From NCBI GenBank assembly GCA_964537035.1, contig CAZIAK010000028.1:5218-69217 (forward strand): DNA of 64,000 nt, given 5' to 3'. This document shows positions 11,813 to 20,670 of this stretch, one piece after another. The stretch's first letter is position 1. Each line of letters begins with the position of its first letter. The translations under genes were made by a program, and so were the position numbers. Below the pieces are notes generated by a model. The model was not told where the DNA came from, did no database searches, and worked only from the letters and a program-made list of their open reading frames with translations. Source of the DNA: CAZIAK01 sp964537035 (GTDB taxonomy: Bacteria; Planctomycetota; B15-G4).

Positions 11813-13699
11813 TCAGAAGCCCAGTAGGAGCAGGTTGTTGGCGGCGTTGGAGCGGGCCAGATAGTTGTCCCCCGAGGCCAGTCGGGAGAGGGCGGGGCGA
11901 CGATCTTGATCGAAGAGCTGGCCTACGGCAGAGATGGCGTAGGTGGTGGCGATGCCCGACGGGCCTTCTTTCTCGATGATCTGGAGCAGGGGGCCCAGGG
12001 CGTTCTCGTCCCCCAGGAAGCCGATGGCCAGGGCGGCGAAGCTGGCCACGGGGGCGTTGCCACTGTTCTGGATCAGGCCTACCAGGCTGGGGACCACGGC
12101 GCTGTTGCCCAGCAGACCCAGGCCCAGGGCAGCACGCTGTTGAAAGATGGGAGACGAGCTGCTCTTCAGGGCGTCGCGCAGGACGGGGTGGGCGTCGCGG
12201 TGGCCAGACAGCCCCAAGCCCAGGGCGGCGTAGCTGGCGGTGAGCACCTTGCTGTCATCGATGTACCGGCTCAAGGTATCGAAGGCCTGGTCGCCGCCAC
12301 TGAGTCCCAAGGCGATCATGTAGGCGGCCAAGCTGTTGGCGTTGGACTCTCGCTCGGCCTTGGCTGCCAGGAGCGCGGGCACTTCGCCCTGAGGGTTGTT
12401 GCGCTCGCTGAGGCCCAATGCCAGGGCCAGCCAGGGGCGCATGTCTGAGGAGGGTTTGACGAACAGGCTCGTGAGGGCGGCGCGGGCCTGCTCACCGCCC
12501 AACCGCCCCAGGGTGATGGCGGCGAAGTGCCGTGTGGGGGCATCGCTGTCGTCTTCGACGGCGAGGACCAGCCGGTCGATGACGGACGAGAGCCCGCCGT
12601 GGGCGGTGTAACCCAGGCCGATGGCCGCAGCCCGACGAGGCTGGATGCCCTGGTCAAGGGCTGCGAGGAGGGTGGGCACCACGGCAGGGTCGCCCATACG
12701 TCCCAAGGCGTTCAGCGCCGCAGAGCGGATGAACTCGGGGTGGGACTCATCGCGAGCAATGGTGGTCAGGGAGGTGATATGTCGAGTGTTACGCGAGAGC
12801 CCTGCGGCTTCGCAGGCCGTGGCCAGCAGCTGGTTCGGCACCTCGTCAGGCTCCTCGAGCAGCTCGTCCAGGATGATCTCCGTGCTGCCTTGGCCTCGCA
12901 GGGCGGCTGTCAGCAGGGCCGTGCCCCGCTCCTGGTCAGAGAGCCCGCTGTTGTCGAGCAGCTCCCGACCGAACTTGGCGTCTGCGGCTATGCTCACCAG
13001 CTGGTAGGACGCTCGCCCGGACTCGGTGATGCCCAGGGCAAGCATGGCCGCGAGACGGACATTCCAGCTGCCATCGGCGAGCATGGCCTTGGCCAAGATC
13101 GCACCCTCGGTGTCTTGCAACTTGCCGAGGGCCACGGCGGCCGAGGCGCGCACGGCAGGGTCGGGCGCCTCGGTGAGCTGGCGAAAAAGGGGCAGCACGG
13201 TGGTGTCGAGGACCACACGGATCTGGGCCAGGCGCTTGTCACGCTGGGTCTCGGTCTCGATCAGCCGGCCCTGGCCTGTCAGGGGGGCGTCTTGCACACG
13301 GTGGAGGTCGATGAAGTCGAACTTGTTGGTCTCCCACCACATCTGCCACGAATCATTGATGACGTAGTTGAAGGGCTGGGACGTTCCGGCGTTGCCAGCG
13401 CGGGTGCCGCCCTTTGCGGCGCTCACGCCCCGGGCAGTGCTGGCCCGGCCCGGGCCCGCTCGAGAGCCCACGGCGACCGTGCCCACAGGGCCCGAGCCGC
13501 CACCGTCGCCCGGAACACCCGAGTCGCCCGGAACGCCCCCTTGACCGCCGCCACCAGCGGAGGCCACCGGGATCAGGCCGCCAATGGGGAAAAAGGGCGA
13601 GACCACACCGCTCTCACCGCCATTGCCTACACCGCCAGAGGGCTGGGCGGAGAGGGCGGTGGACAGGGCGAGGAGGGCGATGCAGCAGCGAAGGATCAT
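11813..13699 (-). CDS. Secreted HEAT-repeat protein
   Basis: Starting at 13699 (MILRCCIALLALSTALS) gives 628 residues with a signal peptide; an upstream in-frame ATG at 13795 would bury that peptide, so I reject it. After a Gly-rich low-complexity region (about residues 20-110) come about a dozen tandem HEAT/PBS-lyase-like units, visible as repeating AxxxLG patterns such as RASAAVALGKLQD, IRSAALNALGRMGD and QQRAALGLGLLGN. HEAT solenoids usually bind other proteins. The partner is unknown; the divergent neighbour is the pilus/secretion operon, but no functional link is shown. TAGGCT lies 7 nt before the ATG. Confidence 0.8.
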   Translation of the reverse strand: MILRCCIALLALSTALSAQPSGGVGNGGESGVVSPFFPIGGLIPVASAGGGGQGGVPGDSGVPGDGGGSGPVGTVAVGSRAGPGRASTARGVSAAKGGTRAGNAGTSQPFNYVINDSWQMWWETNKFDFIDLHRVQDAPLTGQGRLIETETQRDKRLAQIRVVLDTTVLPLFRQLTEAPDPAVRASAAVALGKLQDTEGAILAKAMLADGSWNVRLAAMLALGITESGRASYQLVSIAADAKFGRELLDNSGLSDQERGTALLTAALRGQGSTEIILDELLEEPDEVPNQLLATACEAAGLSRNTRHITSLTTIARDESHPEFIRSAALNALGRMGDPAVVPTLLAALDQGIQPRRAAAIGLGYTAHGGLSSVIDRLVLAVEDDSDAPTRHFAAITLGRLGGEQARAALTSLFVKPSSDMRPWLALALGLSERNNPQGEVPALLAAKAERESNANSLAAYMIALGLSGGDQAFDTLSRYIDDSKVLTASYAALGLGLSGHRDAHPVLRDALKSSSSPIFQQRAALGLGLLGNSAVVPSLVGLIQNSGNAPVASFAALAIGFLGDENALGPLLQIIEKEGPSGIATTYAISAVGQLFDQDRRPALSRLASGDNYLARSNAANNLLLLGF

Positions 13700-13706
13700 C
13701 TTGGTG

Positions 13707-13712
13707 AGCCTA
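13707..13712 (-). promoter_or_regulatory. -10 box (TAGGCT) of the HEAT-repeat gene
   Basis: Minus-strand TAGGCT sits 7 nt before the ATG at 13699, matching the TAnnnT leaderless pattern seen at other genes here. Confidence 0.3.
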
Positions 13713-14249
13713 TGGCGAAACGGAAGAGAGGACGCGGTGAGGCGCGCCCCGGTGCGCAGAGGGGGATCGGGAGGAGGTCTCCCCTGGGAGGGCAAAGTCC
13801 CATGTCTCTGATCGACGATTTTGGGGCCTGTCTTCTGCCATCCCCAAGGAACTTTGTGGATTCGTGTGGATAGAGCTGCAAGCCCTTTCCATGGCCAACC
13901 TTAGAGCCATCGGAAGATGTGGACTAGCAGCCCGGCCCAGAGTCTGGGAGAAGCGCCCGGGCCCTGGGATGGCGAGCCGCCCGGTCGAGGCGAGACATGA
14001 GCTCTGTGGACCGTCAAGTCGCCCCCTGCCCGGGCCGACAAAAACATCAGCATCCGTAGATATGAACCGTGGCCTCTCGGGGCCTCGGCCTCTCAGGAGC
14101 CCCGAATCATGTGCCCAGCCCAGGCCTGCCGCCGAGTCGTCGACGCAGCCAGGGACAGGCCAGCAACACAAGCCCGCCCGGCGGTGGCGGCTGCCCCACG
14201 GCAAGCCCCCGCCAGCCGATCGGCACCACAACGACAGGAGCGCAACACC
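13713..14249. other. 537-bp divergent intergenic region before the pilus operon
   Basis: This stretch separates the HEAT gene from the pilus/secretion operon. Open frames across it have no recognisable product and are out of frame with the pilin gene that has a good ribosome site. I looked for a cyclic-di-GMP (GEMM) riboswitch, which often precedes pilus genes, and saw no match. The only regulatory-looking element is the AT-rich patch near 14035-14062. Confidence 0.5.
14035..14062 (+). promoter_or_regulatory. Candidate sigma-70 promoter of the pilus/secretion operon
   Basis: CCGACA at 14035-14040 and TAGATA at 14057-14062 are separated by 16 nt in the most AT-rich part of the divergent region, about 190 nt before the first pilin gene. 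The -10 match is good and the -35 match moderate. Confidence 0.33.
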
Positions 14250-14789
14250 ATGCATACACCCATCACAACAACTCCCACCGACCAACGCACGGCAGCAGCT
14301 GGATCCCGGCGAGAAAGAGGGACGACCTTCGCCGAGCTGATGATCGCCACGATGATCCTGGGCCTCACCATCGTGGGGTCCACCAACTCGCTGACCAAGT
14401 CTGCCACGGTCTACAACTACTTCGCGGAAGGGGCCCACGAGGCCCTGATGTTGGCCCAGGAAATCCACGAGGCGGCGCTGTTGCTGCCTTGGGAGTCAGA
14501 TCCCGGTGACCCCGCGGTCTTCGGGCCGGACGTGGTCGAGTTCTGGGACCTGCACGAGGAGTCGTTCAACCCGCCGCGGTCAGCTTCGTACGCCACCGTG
14601 ACCAGCCATCCCAACTGGACCCAGGAAGCCGAGATCGACTTCGTGGACCTGGACAACCCCACGGTCGTGGTGGACCCGGACGTGTTCGTCGGCCAGACGC
14701 AGGTGCGCCTGCGCGTCACCGTCCTTCAGGGGCAGGTCGAGGTGGACTCGTTCGAGTGGTGGATGACCGAGCCCGAGGACGACGCGTAA
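14250..14789 (+). CDS. Prepilin-like protein, GspI/PilV-like
   Basis: This 179-residue protein has a type IV prepilin leader of 24 residues ending in Gly, followed by TTFAELMIATMILGLTIVG: a prepilin-peptidase site with Glu at +5 and a hydrophobic stem helix. The globular part (about 140 residues) is acidic. AGGAG at 14236-14240 fixes the start at 14250; a longer frame from 14109 has no ribosome site. It opens the pilus/secretion operon and is likely a minor pilin or pseudopilin at the fibre tip. Which of GspI, PilV or PilE it equals cannot be decided. Confidence 0.75.
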   Translation: MHTPITTTPTDQRTAAAGSRRERGTTFAELMIATMILGLTIVGSTNSLTKSATVYNYFAEGAHEALMLAQEIHEAALLLPWESDPGDPAVFGPDVVEFWDLHEESFNPPRSASYATVTSHPNWTQEAEIDFVDLDNPTVVVDPDVFVGQTQVRLRVTVLQGQVEVDSFEWWMTEPEDDA

Positions 14790-14844
14790 CGGCGCAGGAC
14801 GCCGACGGTCCAGAACCAGCAGAGAGCCACACAGAGACACAACC

Positions 14845-15879
14845 ATGAACACACACATGCACAGAACACAGCAGACGGCCCTCGCAAGGGGCAGGTCGAA
14901 CCCCGAGGAACAAGGTTGGGTGCTCATTGCAGCACTCCTTGTGGCGGCGGTCTCCGCATCCCTGACCGTTGGCTGGGCGCGACACGCCGTGCTGGCCAAG
15001 GGGCAGCTGGAGATGTCCACCGGTGCCAGCCGCACCGAGGAAGCCAGCCGCTCGGGCTTCGAGAGAACTCGCGAGCTCATGCGCTCGGGGCAGCCCCCCG
15101 GAGCAGAGGCGGACGGCGAAGACACCGTGGTCACCACGTCTCACGGTGACGAAGTGCGCAGCGAGCGGGTCAAGGATGGTCACGACAAACGCGACGTGAA
15201 TGTCCGTGCGCACCACGCCAGCGGCAACTCCCATCGGGACGCAGCCCTTCGTGGTCGGGCCAAGGTCGTGCCTGGCAGTCAGGGCAATGGCAAGCGCACT
15301 CGGCTGACCGACAGCGAGGGGTCCAAGGTCTTGCTGATTCCTGGTCTGACCATGGTCACCGGCATGCTGGTCTTCACTCCGAGCAGCGATGTGTCAGGGG
15401 TCTACCTGCTGGAGAACGGTGCCGAGCTGGTGCTCGAAGACTGCAACTTCACCGGGACCATCCTCACTCGCGCCTCTCTGGACGAGACCAACCCACTCGC
15501 CACTGGCGGCGGGCGACCCAAGGTCACCATCAAGGGTGGCTGTACCTTCCGTGAGGGCACAGACCTACCTGGCCTCTCCCTGTGTGGGCCCGACCTGCTC
15601 ATCGAGGCCGAGTCGGACGCGAGTCTCGACGTGCGCGGCATGATCGTCGCCGAAGAGGTCGACCTGCCCTGCAAGGGCGTGCTGCGCAAGATGGTGGTGA
15701 GCGAGAGCGCTGAGAGCATCTCTTCGAACATCTCGCGCCCCGGCTTCAAGCGAGGCCCTACGGACTTTCCCAGCTTCGTCGAGCCGGGGTCGGAACGGAT
15801 GACCTACATCTCGTTCCCCACCGAGCACTTCACCAGCGACGAGATGGACGCGATCGAGGCCTACGATGTTGACGCTTGA
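14845..15879 (+). CDS. PilX/GspK-like minor pilin component
   Basis: A 344-residue protein whose N-terminus reads EEQGWVLIAALLVAAVSASLT: a Gly followed by a hydrophobic stem helix without Glu at +5, as in PilX and GspK proteins. About 250 residues of polar sequence follow, including a beta-rich stretch near residues 170-260. Its 3' end overlaps the next pilin gene by 14 bases, supporting one operon. It probably sits at the pilus tip with the two flanking pilins. Assignment rests on the N-terminus and context, not on conserved globular motifs. Confidence 0.6.
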   Translation: MNTHMHRTQQTALARGRSNPEEQGWVLIAALLVAAVSASLTVGWARHAVLAKGQLEMSTGASRTEEASRSGFERTRELMRSGQPPGAEADGEDTVVTTSHGDEVRSERVKDGHDKRDVNVRAHHASGNSHRDAALRGRAKVVPGSQGNGKRTRLTDSEGSKVLLIPGLTMVTGMLVFTPSSDVSGVYLLENGAELVLEDCNFTGTILTRASLDETNPLATGGGRPKVTIKGGCTFREGTDLPGLSLCGPDLLIEAESDASLDVRGMIVAEEVDLPCKGVLRKMVVSESAESISSNISRPGFKRGPTDFPSFVEPGSERMTYISFPTEHFTSDEMDAIEAYDVDA

Positions 15880-16369
15880 GAAACGTAGCCAGGCTGGCGT
15901 CTCCCTGCTCGAACTGCTGGCGGTGGTGGTGGTCATCGGCTTCCTGGCAGCGATCGCTGTCCCCGCCGCCTCCGTGAGCTACGAGCGCAAGATGGACGTG
16001 CTGCAGCTCGAGGTGCAGGACGCCATCGACCACGCCCAGTCCCTGGCCTACCACACGGGCCAGAAACACGCGGTGCGCCTCGACACCAGCGCTCAGTGGA
16101 TCGCCGTGGTCAACGAGGTCGGCGCCCCTGTGGTGGACCCGCTGACCCGCAAACCGTTTGTGGTGCGCTTCACTCCCGCGCCCGGACAGCCGACAGGAGC
16201 GGTCATGAGCTCGGCCAAGTTCGGATTCGATCGCCCGTTGATCCTCTTCAACACCAAGGGCGAACTCGAGTACGAAGGCACGCTGGGACTCACTGCCGGG
16301 AAGTACTCCCGTGCTCTGAGCCTGAATTCGGCTACGGCGAAGCTGGCCGAGACGACGATAGGTTCCTGA
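15866..16369 (+). CDS. GspH/FimT-like pseudopilin
   Basis: A 167-residue protein with an 11-residue leader ending in Gly and then VSLLELLAVVVVIGFLAAIAVPA, a standard class III prepilin signal with Glu at +5. The following QLEVQDAIDHAQSLAYHTGQKHAVRLD segment matches the GspH/FimT family layout, where the first helix leads to a beta-strand domain. It starts inside the previous gene. It is likely a minor pseudopilin in the fibre assembled by the downstream ATPase and membrane proteins. Confidence 0.8.
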   Translation: MLTLEKRSQAGVSLLELLAVVVVIGFLAAIAVPAASVSYERKMDVLQLEVQDAIDHAQSLAYHTGQKHAVRLDTSAQWIAVVNEVGAPVVDPLTRKPFVVRFTPAPGQPTGAVMSSAKFGFDRPLILFNTKGELEYEGTLGLTAGKYSRALSLNSATAKLAETTIGS

Positions 16370-16401
16370 TCAGAGTGAATTGTCGCCGGAGCCCTAGAAG
16401 C

Positions 16402-17796
16402 GTGAAATCCCAGAAGGTTAGTCATATCGGCATCGTTGTGGCGGATCAGGTCCTCAGGGCCGCCCAACGCATCGATGGCCGCATCGTCTCCTCCCAGGTG
16501 CCCCTGGGCGACGACATGAAGCGCAGTATGCGCAAGCTGCTGTCGTCGTCCCCGTTCTCAGGGCGCAATATCGTCGTCGGGCTGGAGGGCGATTCTGTCC
16601 TCGTCGAGTCCATGGTGGTCCCCAGTCGCTCCTCCAACGCGGCAGAGGGTCTGGCCGCTGAGCGTCTCAAGGGCGATCCGGTCTTCAACGACGAGACCTC
16701 GGTGCTCGGTGTATCCGTGGCTCCGGCCACGGGGCGAGGTGAGCAGTCCATGGTCATTCTCGCCGCCGTCAACCGGGAACGGATCGCTGCAGTCATGGCA
16801 GCCTGCCGCGAGCAGGCTCTCACCGTGCAAGGCGTCGAGACCGCGGCCCTGGCCTCCTGGCGAGCCTGGAGTGGCACGGGCAACCAGCTGCGGTTGGTGC
16901 GCGGCGAGCGCCAGGACATCATCCTGGCCGGCGTGGACTCGAAGCTGATGTTCTGTCGAGTGGTGGAGGGGCCCATGTCCGCGGCTGAACTGCGGGCCAC
17001 GATCACCCGAGCCAGCTCGCTCTTTTCTGGCAGCTTCGACTCTCTCTCGGTGAGCGGCTCCTTCGGACCGGAGATGCAGGCCATGGCCCAGGGATTGGGC
17101 CTGGCCGTCGAGACGACGATGGCTGACATGGATGACCCCCAGGCCCTGGGCCTGGCCATGGAGGGCGCCGTGTTGGCCGAGTTCACCCCGCCGGAGGAGC
17201 GCGAGCTGCGCACCCGTCGGCAGGTGCGCAAGACGCGCATGGTGATGATTGCTGCTGCCGCTGCGGCGGCCGTGGTGGTGGGTGTGCTGGGCTTCCAACG
17301 CATCTCTGTCCTGAAGGCGGACAAGCTCAGCGTGGAGACCCGGCTACGGGTCGAATCCGAGTCCCGCACCGAACTGGCCAAGCTCGACCAGCAACTCCGA
17401 GGCAGCCAGGCTCTCGCGGCCGAGGTGACCCGGGGGCAGCCGGGGCATGCCATGTCCCGCCTGTTCAGCCTGGTGCTGAACGCCGCTCCAGAGGACGTGA
17501 TGCTCGAGTCCACCGTCGTTGATGACGTCGAGGACGCCCCCGTGGTTGTGCAGACCAAGAAGCGCGGTCGCCGCGGCTCCGAAGAAGAGAAGCCCGTGGG
17601 CCCGGTGCCTCGCTCGTTGGTCGTGCGCTTGGGCGGCCTGGCGGGGAGTGACGTGGCCGTGAGCCGGTTCGCGGCTGACCTCTTCGCTTCGGAGGCCTTC
17701 GCAGACGTCCGCATCGAAACCAGCGAACGCACCTTGCTGGACAACGGCATGGAAGGCGAACGCTTCAGAATCTACGCCCGGGCGGAGACCCGCTGA
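16402..17796 (+). CDS. PilM-PilN (GspL-like) fusion, pilus/secretion inner-membrane platform
   Basis: From a GTG at 16402 with GGAG at 16388-16391, this gives 464 residues. Residues 1-270 look like the cytoplasmic actin-like part of PilM/GspL. A transmembrane helix at about 278-298 (MVMIAAAAAAAVVVGVLGF) is followed by a coiled region and a PilN/GspL periplasmic domain (LSRLFSLVLNAAPEDV, FASEAFADVRIETSE). In type IV pili PilM and PilN are normally separate, so one chain doing both is the GspL arrangement. It should bind the ATPase N-terminus and link it to PilO and PilP. A GTG at 16375 is an alternative start. Confidence 0.72.
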   Translation: MKSQKVSHIGIVVADQVLRAAQRIDGRIVSSQVPLGDDMKRSMRKLLSSSPFSGRNIVVGLEGDSVLVESMVVPSRSSNAAEGLAAERLKGDPVFNDETSVLGVSVAPATGRGEQSMVILAAVNRERIAAVMAACREQALTVQGVETAALASWRAWSGTGNQLRLVRGERQDIILAGVDSKLMFCRVVEGPMSAAELRATITRASSLFSGSFDSLSVSGSFGPEMQAMAQGLGLAVETTMADMDDPQALGLAMEGAVLAEFTPPEERELRTRRQVRKTRMVMIAAAAAAAVVVGVLGFQRISVLKADKLSVETRLRVESESRTELAKLDQQLRGSQALAAEVTRGQPGHAMSRLFSLVLNAAPEDVMLESTVVDDVEDAPVVVQTKKRGRRGSEEEKPVGPVPRSLVVRLGGLAGSDVAVSRFAADLFASEAFADVRIETSERTLLDNGMEGERFRIYARAETR

Positions 17797-17797
17797 G

Positions 17798-18313
17798 ATG
17801 AAGCTCTCTAGCCAGATCGCTATCACGGCCACGGCCGTGATCATCGGGGCCGCGGGCCTGCTCTATCCCATCCATCAGAGCATCACTGAGCTCGAATCTG
17901 AAATCGAGTCGCTCGGTAGCTCGTCCGCGGCGGACGACGTGCAGGAGCAGATCGTCTCCATGCATGCACAGATTGCCGCCGCTGAGTCGTCCTTGGAAGA
18001 GCGCACCTTGTTCTTGTGCCCGGATTCCTCGGCGGCTCGGCTCCAGTTCGAGTCCTCTTTGACCGCTGGTCTCGTGGAATCAGGACTGCAGCGTGTGTCC
18101 ATCGATAGAACCGATGGTTCGCCGATCCACGGCATCTCGACGTTTGTCGTGGAGCTGGTGGTTGAAGGCGACGCCAGCCAACTGCACGAGTTCCTGCTCG
18201 GCCTGGAAGGGCTGCGTTGGGTCAACCGTGTCATCCACCTTGAAGTCCATCCCGGTCTCGGCCGACGCACGGTCGAGATGAAGATTGCAGTGCCTTTGGA
18301 GGCAGACCTTTGA
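17798..18313 (+). CDS. PilO/GspM-like inner-membrane protein
   Basis: A 171-residue protein starting one base after the previous stop. A single N-terminal membrane helix (residues 7-25) is followed by a short coiled coil (ITELESEIESL and VQEQIVSMHAQIAAAESSLEE) and a ferredoxin-like domain of about 100 residues, the layout of PilO and GspM. The segment DGSPIHGISTFVVELVVEGDASQLHEFLLGLE resembles PilO's second fold. It should form the periplasmic alignment complex with the preceding PilN-like domain and the next protein. Confidence 0.75.
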   Translation: MKLSSQIAITATAVIIGAAGLLYPIHQSITELESEIESLGSSSAADDVQEQIVSMHAQIAAAESSLEERTLFLCPDSSAARLQFESSLTAGLVESGLQRVSIDRTDGSPIHGISTFVVELVVEGDASQLHEFLLGLEGLRWVNRVIHLEVHPGLGRRTVEMKIAVPLEADL

Positions 18314-18897
18314 GAACCCCGCAGGTGAAGACTCCCACTCCTGGTGCCAGCAGCCAGAAGCGGCAGCTGACCATTCTTGCAGCCCTGGCGGTGGTCCTGG
18401 TGGCCGTTGTCGCCCTGCAGTTTGGCCAGGGCTCCGCTCCTGTTGCCCAGGCGTCGACCGCAGCCGACGGCGCTGTGGGAGCTGCGGTCGCGCCACCGGC
18501 TACGGGTGATTCTGCCGCCGCCGCCAATCCTACCGAGTTTTCCAACAACCTGGCGCTGAGTGGCACTGCTGACAGTGGGGGCGGCCTGAATCCCGGTGCC
18601 TTCGAGAGCTTCTGGAGCTTCAGTGAACCGGTGGATGCGGGCGTTGAAGAGTTGCCCCCGCCGACGATCCTCCTCAGCGCGACCCTCATTGGCCGCGAAG
18701 GCGAACTGGATGTCGCGGTCATTGATGGAGACCTGCGCTACGTCGGCGACATGCTCCAGGGCTGGTCACTCGACTCCATCTCATCCCGCTCCGTCACGCT
18801 GCGATCTTCCTCCAACCGCGTCGTCAGCGTGGCCATGCCACTCTTCCAACCGACGCCGCCGCCGGTGGCTCCTGAGCTGCCGACCGCGGGCCCCTAG
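18310..18897 (+). CDS. PilP/GspC-like periplasmic connector
   Basis: A TTG at 18310 overlaps the upstream stop (TTGA), giving 195 residues. A membrane helix at about residues 18-37 is followed by a flexible Ala/Pro/Gly region and a C-terminal beta domain (ATLIGREGELDVAVIDGDLRYVGD, then a GWSLDSISSRSVTLRSS segment) like the HR domain of GspC or the C-terminal domain of PilP. These proteins contact the secretin N0 domain. There is no PDZ domain and no lipobox, so it is closer to GspC in topology and PilP in length. Confidence 0.65.
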   Translation: MRTPQVKTPTPGASSQKRQLTILAALAVVLVAVVALQFGQGSAPVAQASTAADGAVGAAVAPPATGDSAAAANPTEFSNNLALSGTADSGGGLNPGAFESFWSFSEPVDAGVEELPPPTILLSATLIGREGELDVAVIDGDLRYVGDMLQGWSLDSISSRSVTLRSSSNRVVSVAMPLFQPTPPPVAPELPTAGP

Positions 18898-18983
18898 ATC
18901 CCTCCCTTCGCAGCGGTTCACATCGAACCGGCTGGCGATTCTTGCTTCGCATCCCGAGCCCCCTCCCGAACCGAACTCAAACG

Positions 18984-20669
18984 ATGCTTCGACACATACT
19001 CACTACCTTCCTGATTCTCAGCACGTCGCTCATCACGACGGGGACGTCGCAGACTGACGTCACCGAGCCCGCAGTGGGCATGACCTCCAATGGTGATTCG
19101 ATCACGCTGAACGTCCGTGACACTTCTCTCAGCCAGATCGTCGAGATGATCTCGGTGCAGCAGAAGGTCAACATCATCGCCGGCGTTGACCTGAACAAGC
19201 CCGTGACGGTGAACTTCTTTGACGCCACCCTGGAAGAGGCGCTCAACTGGATCCTCAACCCGGCCGGTCTTGGCTGGTACTTCGATGGCCAGATCTACAC
19301 GATCCTCGAAGCAGACAAGATCAGCCTGATCACGGATCCGTTGGTGGAAGAGGTCTTCTACCCCAACTACCGCTCAGCGGCCGAGTTGCAGACCTATCTG
19401 ACCAAGTTCCTCTCACCCTTTGGCTCGATCATCGTCTCCGAGGCGCCCAAGGAGGGCATCGCGTCGGACGAGAGCGGCGCCGGCGGCATCGACTCGACCA
19501 TCCAGGAGATGTTGATCGTCATCGACAACGAGGATGGGCTGAAGCGGATCAAGGGGCTCTACCGACAGTTCGACACCCGCCCGAGGCAGGTGCTCGTCGA
19601 GGCCAAGATCCTTGAGGTCGTGTTGGACGAGACCAACCGCTTCGGTGTGGACTTCAGCGTGGTGGGCGGCGCCGACCTGGCTGACTTCGAGAACATCCTC
19701 GACCCCCAGAGGATCTTCTCGCCCGCCACCACCCTGCTGGCTGGCGCCCTCGGCCCGGCTGGTGTGGCGGCTGGTGCTCCCTTCATCACCCCCAGCGGCG
19801 TGTCGTCCGGCTTCCAGCAGGGATTCACCGCGGGCCCCGGATCGGACGGCCTGCGGGTGGGCTTCGTCGGTCGTGACATCTCCGCCTTCCTGGACACCCT
19901 GCAGTCCGTGGCGGACACGAACGTCCTGGCCAACACCAAGGTGCTGGCGCTGAACAAGATGCCCGGCGAGCTGATCATCGGTGGCCGCCTGGGTTATTTC
20001 GGCGGGACCACGGTCAGCGATGGCATCAGCCAGCAGACCGTCGAGTTTCTCGAGGTCGGCACCCAGCTGCGCTTCCGGCCCTTCATCGGCAACGACGGCT
20101 TCGTGCGCCTGGAGATCCATCCCGAGCGTAGCAGTGGCGTGATCGACCCCGCCACGGGCTTGCCCACAGAGTTCACCTCAGAGGTGACCACCAACGTCAT
20201 GGTCCGCGATGATGAGACAGTGGTCATCGGCGGTCTGATCGAGAGCCGCGAAGTGCAGACCGTGAAGCGCGTTCCGTTCCTCGGCTACCTGCCCTGGATC
20301 GGTTGGCTGTTCTCCTCCGAGAACACCGAGATCGAGCGCCGTGAAGTGATCGTGATGATCACGCCTCACATCCTTGAAGACGGCGAGATCTTCGAGGACG
20401 GCGAGCTGATCATCAAGGAAGCCGCCAAGCGCAGTGAAGTCTTCGTGGACGGCTTTGGCCCGGTGTCCCGCACAACCCACTCGACGCGCACTCTCGAAGA
20501 CGCCCGTGAAGCCCTTGAGGCTGGTCGGCTCCGGGAAGCCCGCTCGCTCTGCGACCGGGTGATGCAGCTGAACCCGCTCATGGACGGTGTGGTCGAGATG
20601 TCCGACGAGATCGACTCTCGGATCGCCGATGACCATCGCCGGGCAGCCCTCGCGGCTGACGAGGACTGA
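18984..20669 (+). CDS. Outer-membrane secretin, GspD/PilQ family
   Basis: From ATG 18984 this is 561 residues with a signal peptide (MLRHILTTFLILSTSLIT). An STN/N0-like domain (residues ~30-110, LSQIVEMISVQQKVNI and VTVNFFDATLEEALNWIL) and an N1 domain precede the secretin domain, which carries VPFLGYLPWIGWLFSSEN and ends with VIVMITPHIL, both hallmark PilQ/GspD motifs. A short C-terminal extension (LEDAREALEAGRLREARSLCDRVM) looks like a single TPR unit. The upstream in-frame ATG at 18942 would hide the signal peptide. It forms the outer-membrane gate for the pilus or exported proteins. Confidence 0.9.
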   Translation: MLRHILTTFLILSTSLITTGTSQTDVTEPAVGMTSNGDSITLNVRDTSLSQIVEMISVQQKVNIIAGVDLNKPVTVNFFDATLEEALNWILNPAGLGWYFDGQIYTILEADKISLITDPLVEEVFYPNYRSAAELQTYLTKFLSPFGSIIVSEAPKEGIASDESGAGGIDSTIQEMLIVIDNEDGLKRIKGLYRQFDTRPRQVLVEAKILEVVLDETNRFGVDFSVVGGADLADFENILDPQRIFSPATTLLAGALGPAGVAAGAPFITPSGVSSGFQQGFTAGPGSDGLRVGFVGRDISAFLDTLQSVADTNVLANTKVLALNKMPGELIIGGRLGYFGGTTVSDGISQQTVEFLEVGTQLRFRPFIGNDGFVRLEIHPERSSGVIDPATGLPTEFTSEVTTNVMVRDDETVVIGGLIESREVQTVKRVPFLGYLPWIGWLFSSENTEIERREVIVMITPHILEDGEIFEDGELIIKEAAKRSEVFVDGFGPVSRTTHSTRTLEDAREALEAGRLREARSLCDRVMQLNPLMDGVVEMSDEIDSRIADDHRRAALAADED

Positions 20670-20670
20670 C

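Noticed and set aside
13713..14249. Possible cyclic-di-GMP (GEMM) riboswitch before the pilus operon
   Set aside because: The conserved CGCAAAG/ACGCACAGGGCAAA-like pieces are not present.
13864..14340. Open frame of 158 codons before the pilin gene
   Set aside because: It overlaps the pilin start in another frame, has no ribosome site and a Pro/Arg/Gln-rich product typical of GC-rich shadow frames.
16096..16401. N-terminal extension of the PilM-PilN fusion to 16096
   Set aside because: It overlaps the GspH-like gene and lacks a ribosome site; GTG 16402 has GGAG.
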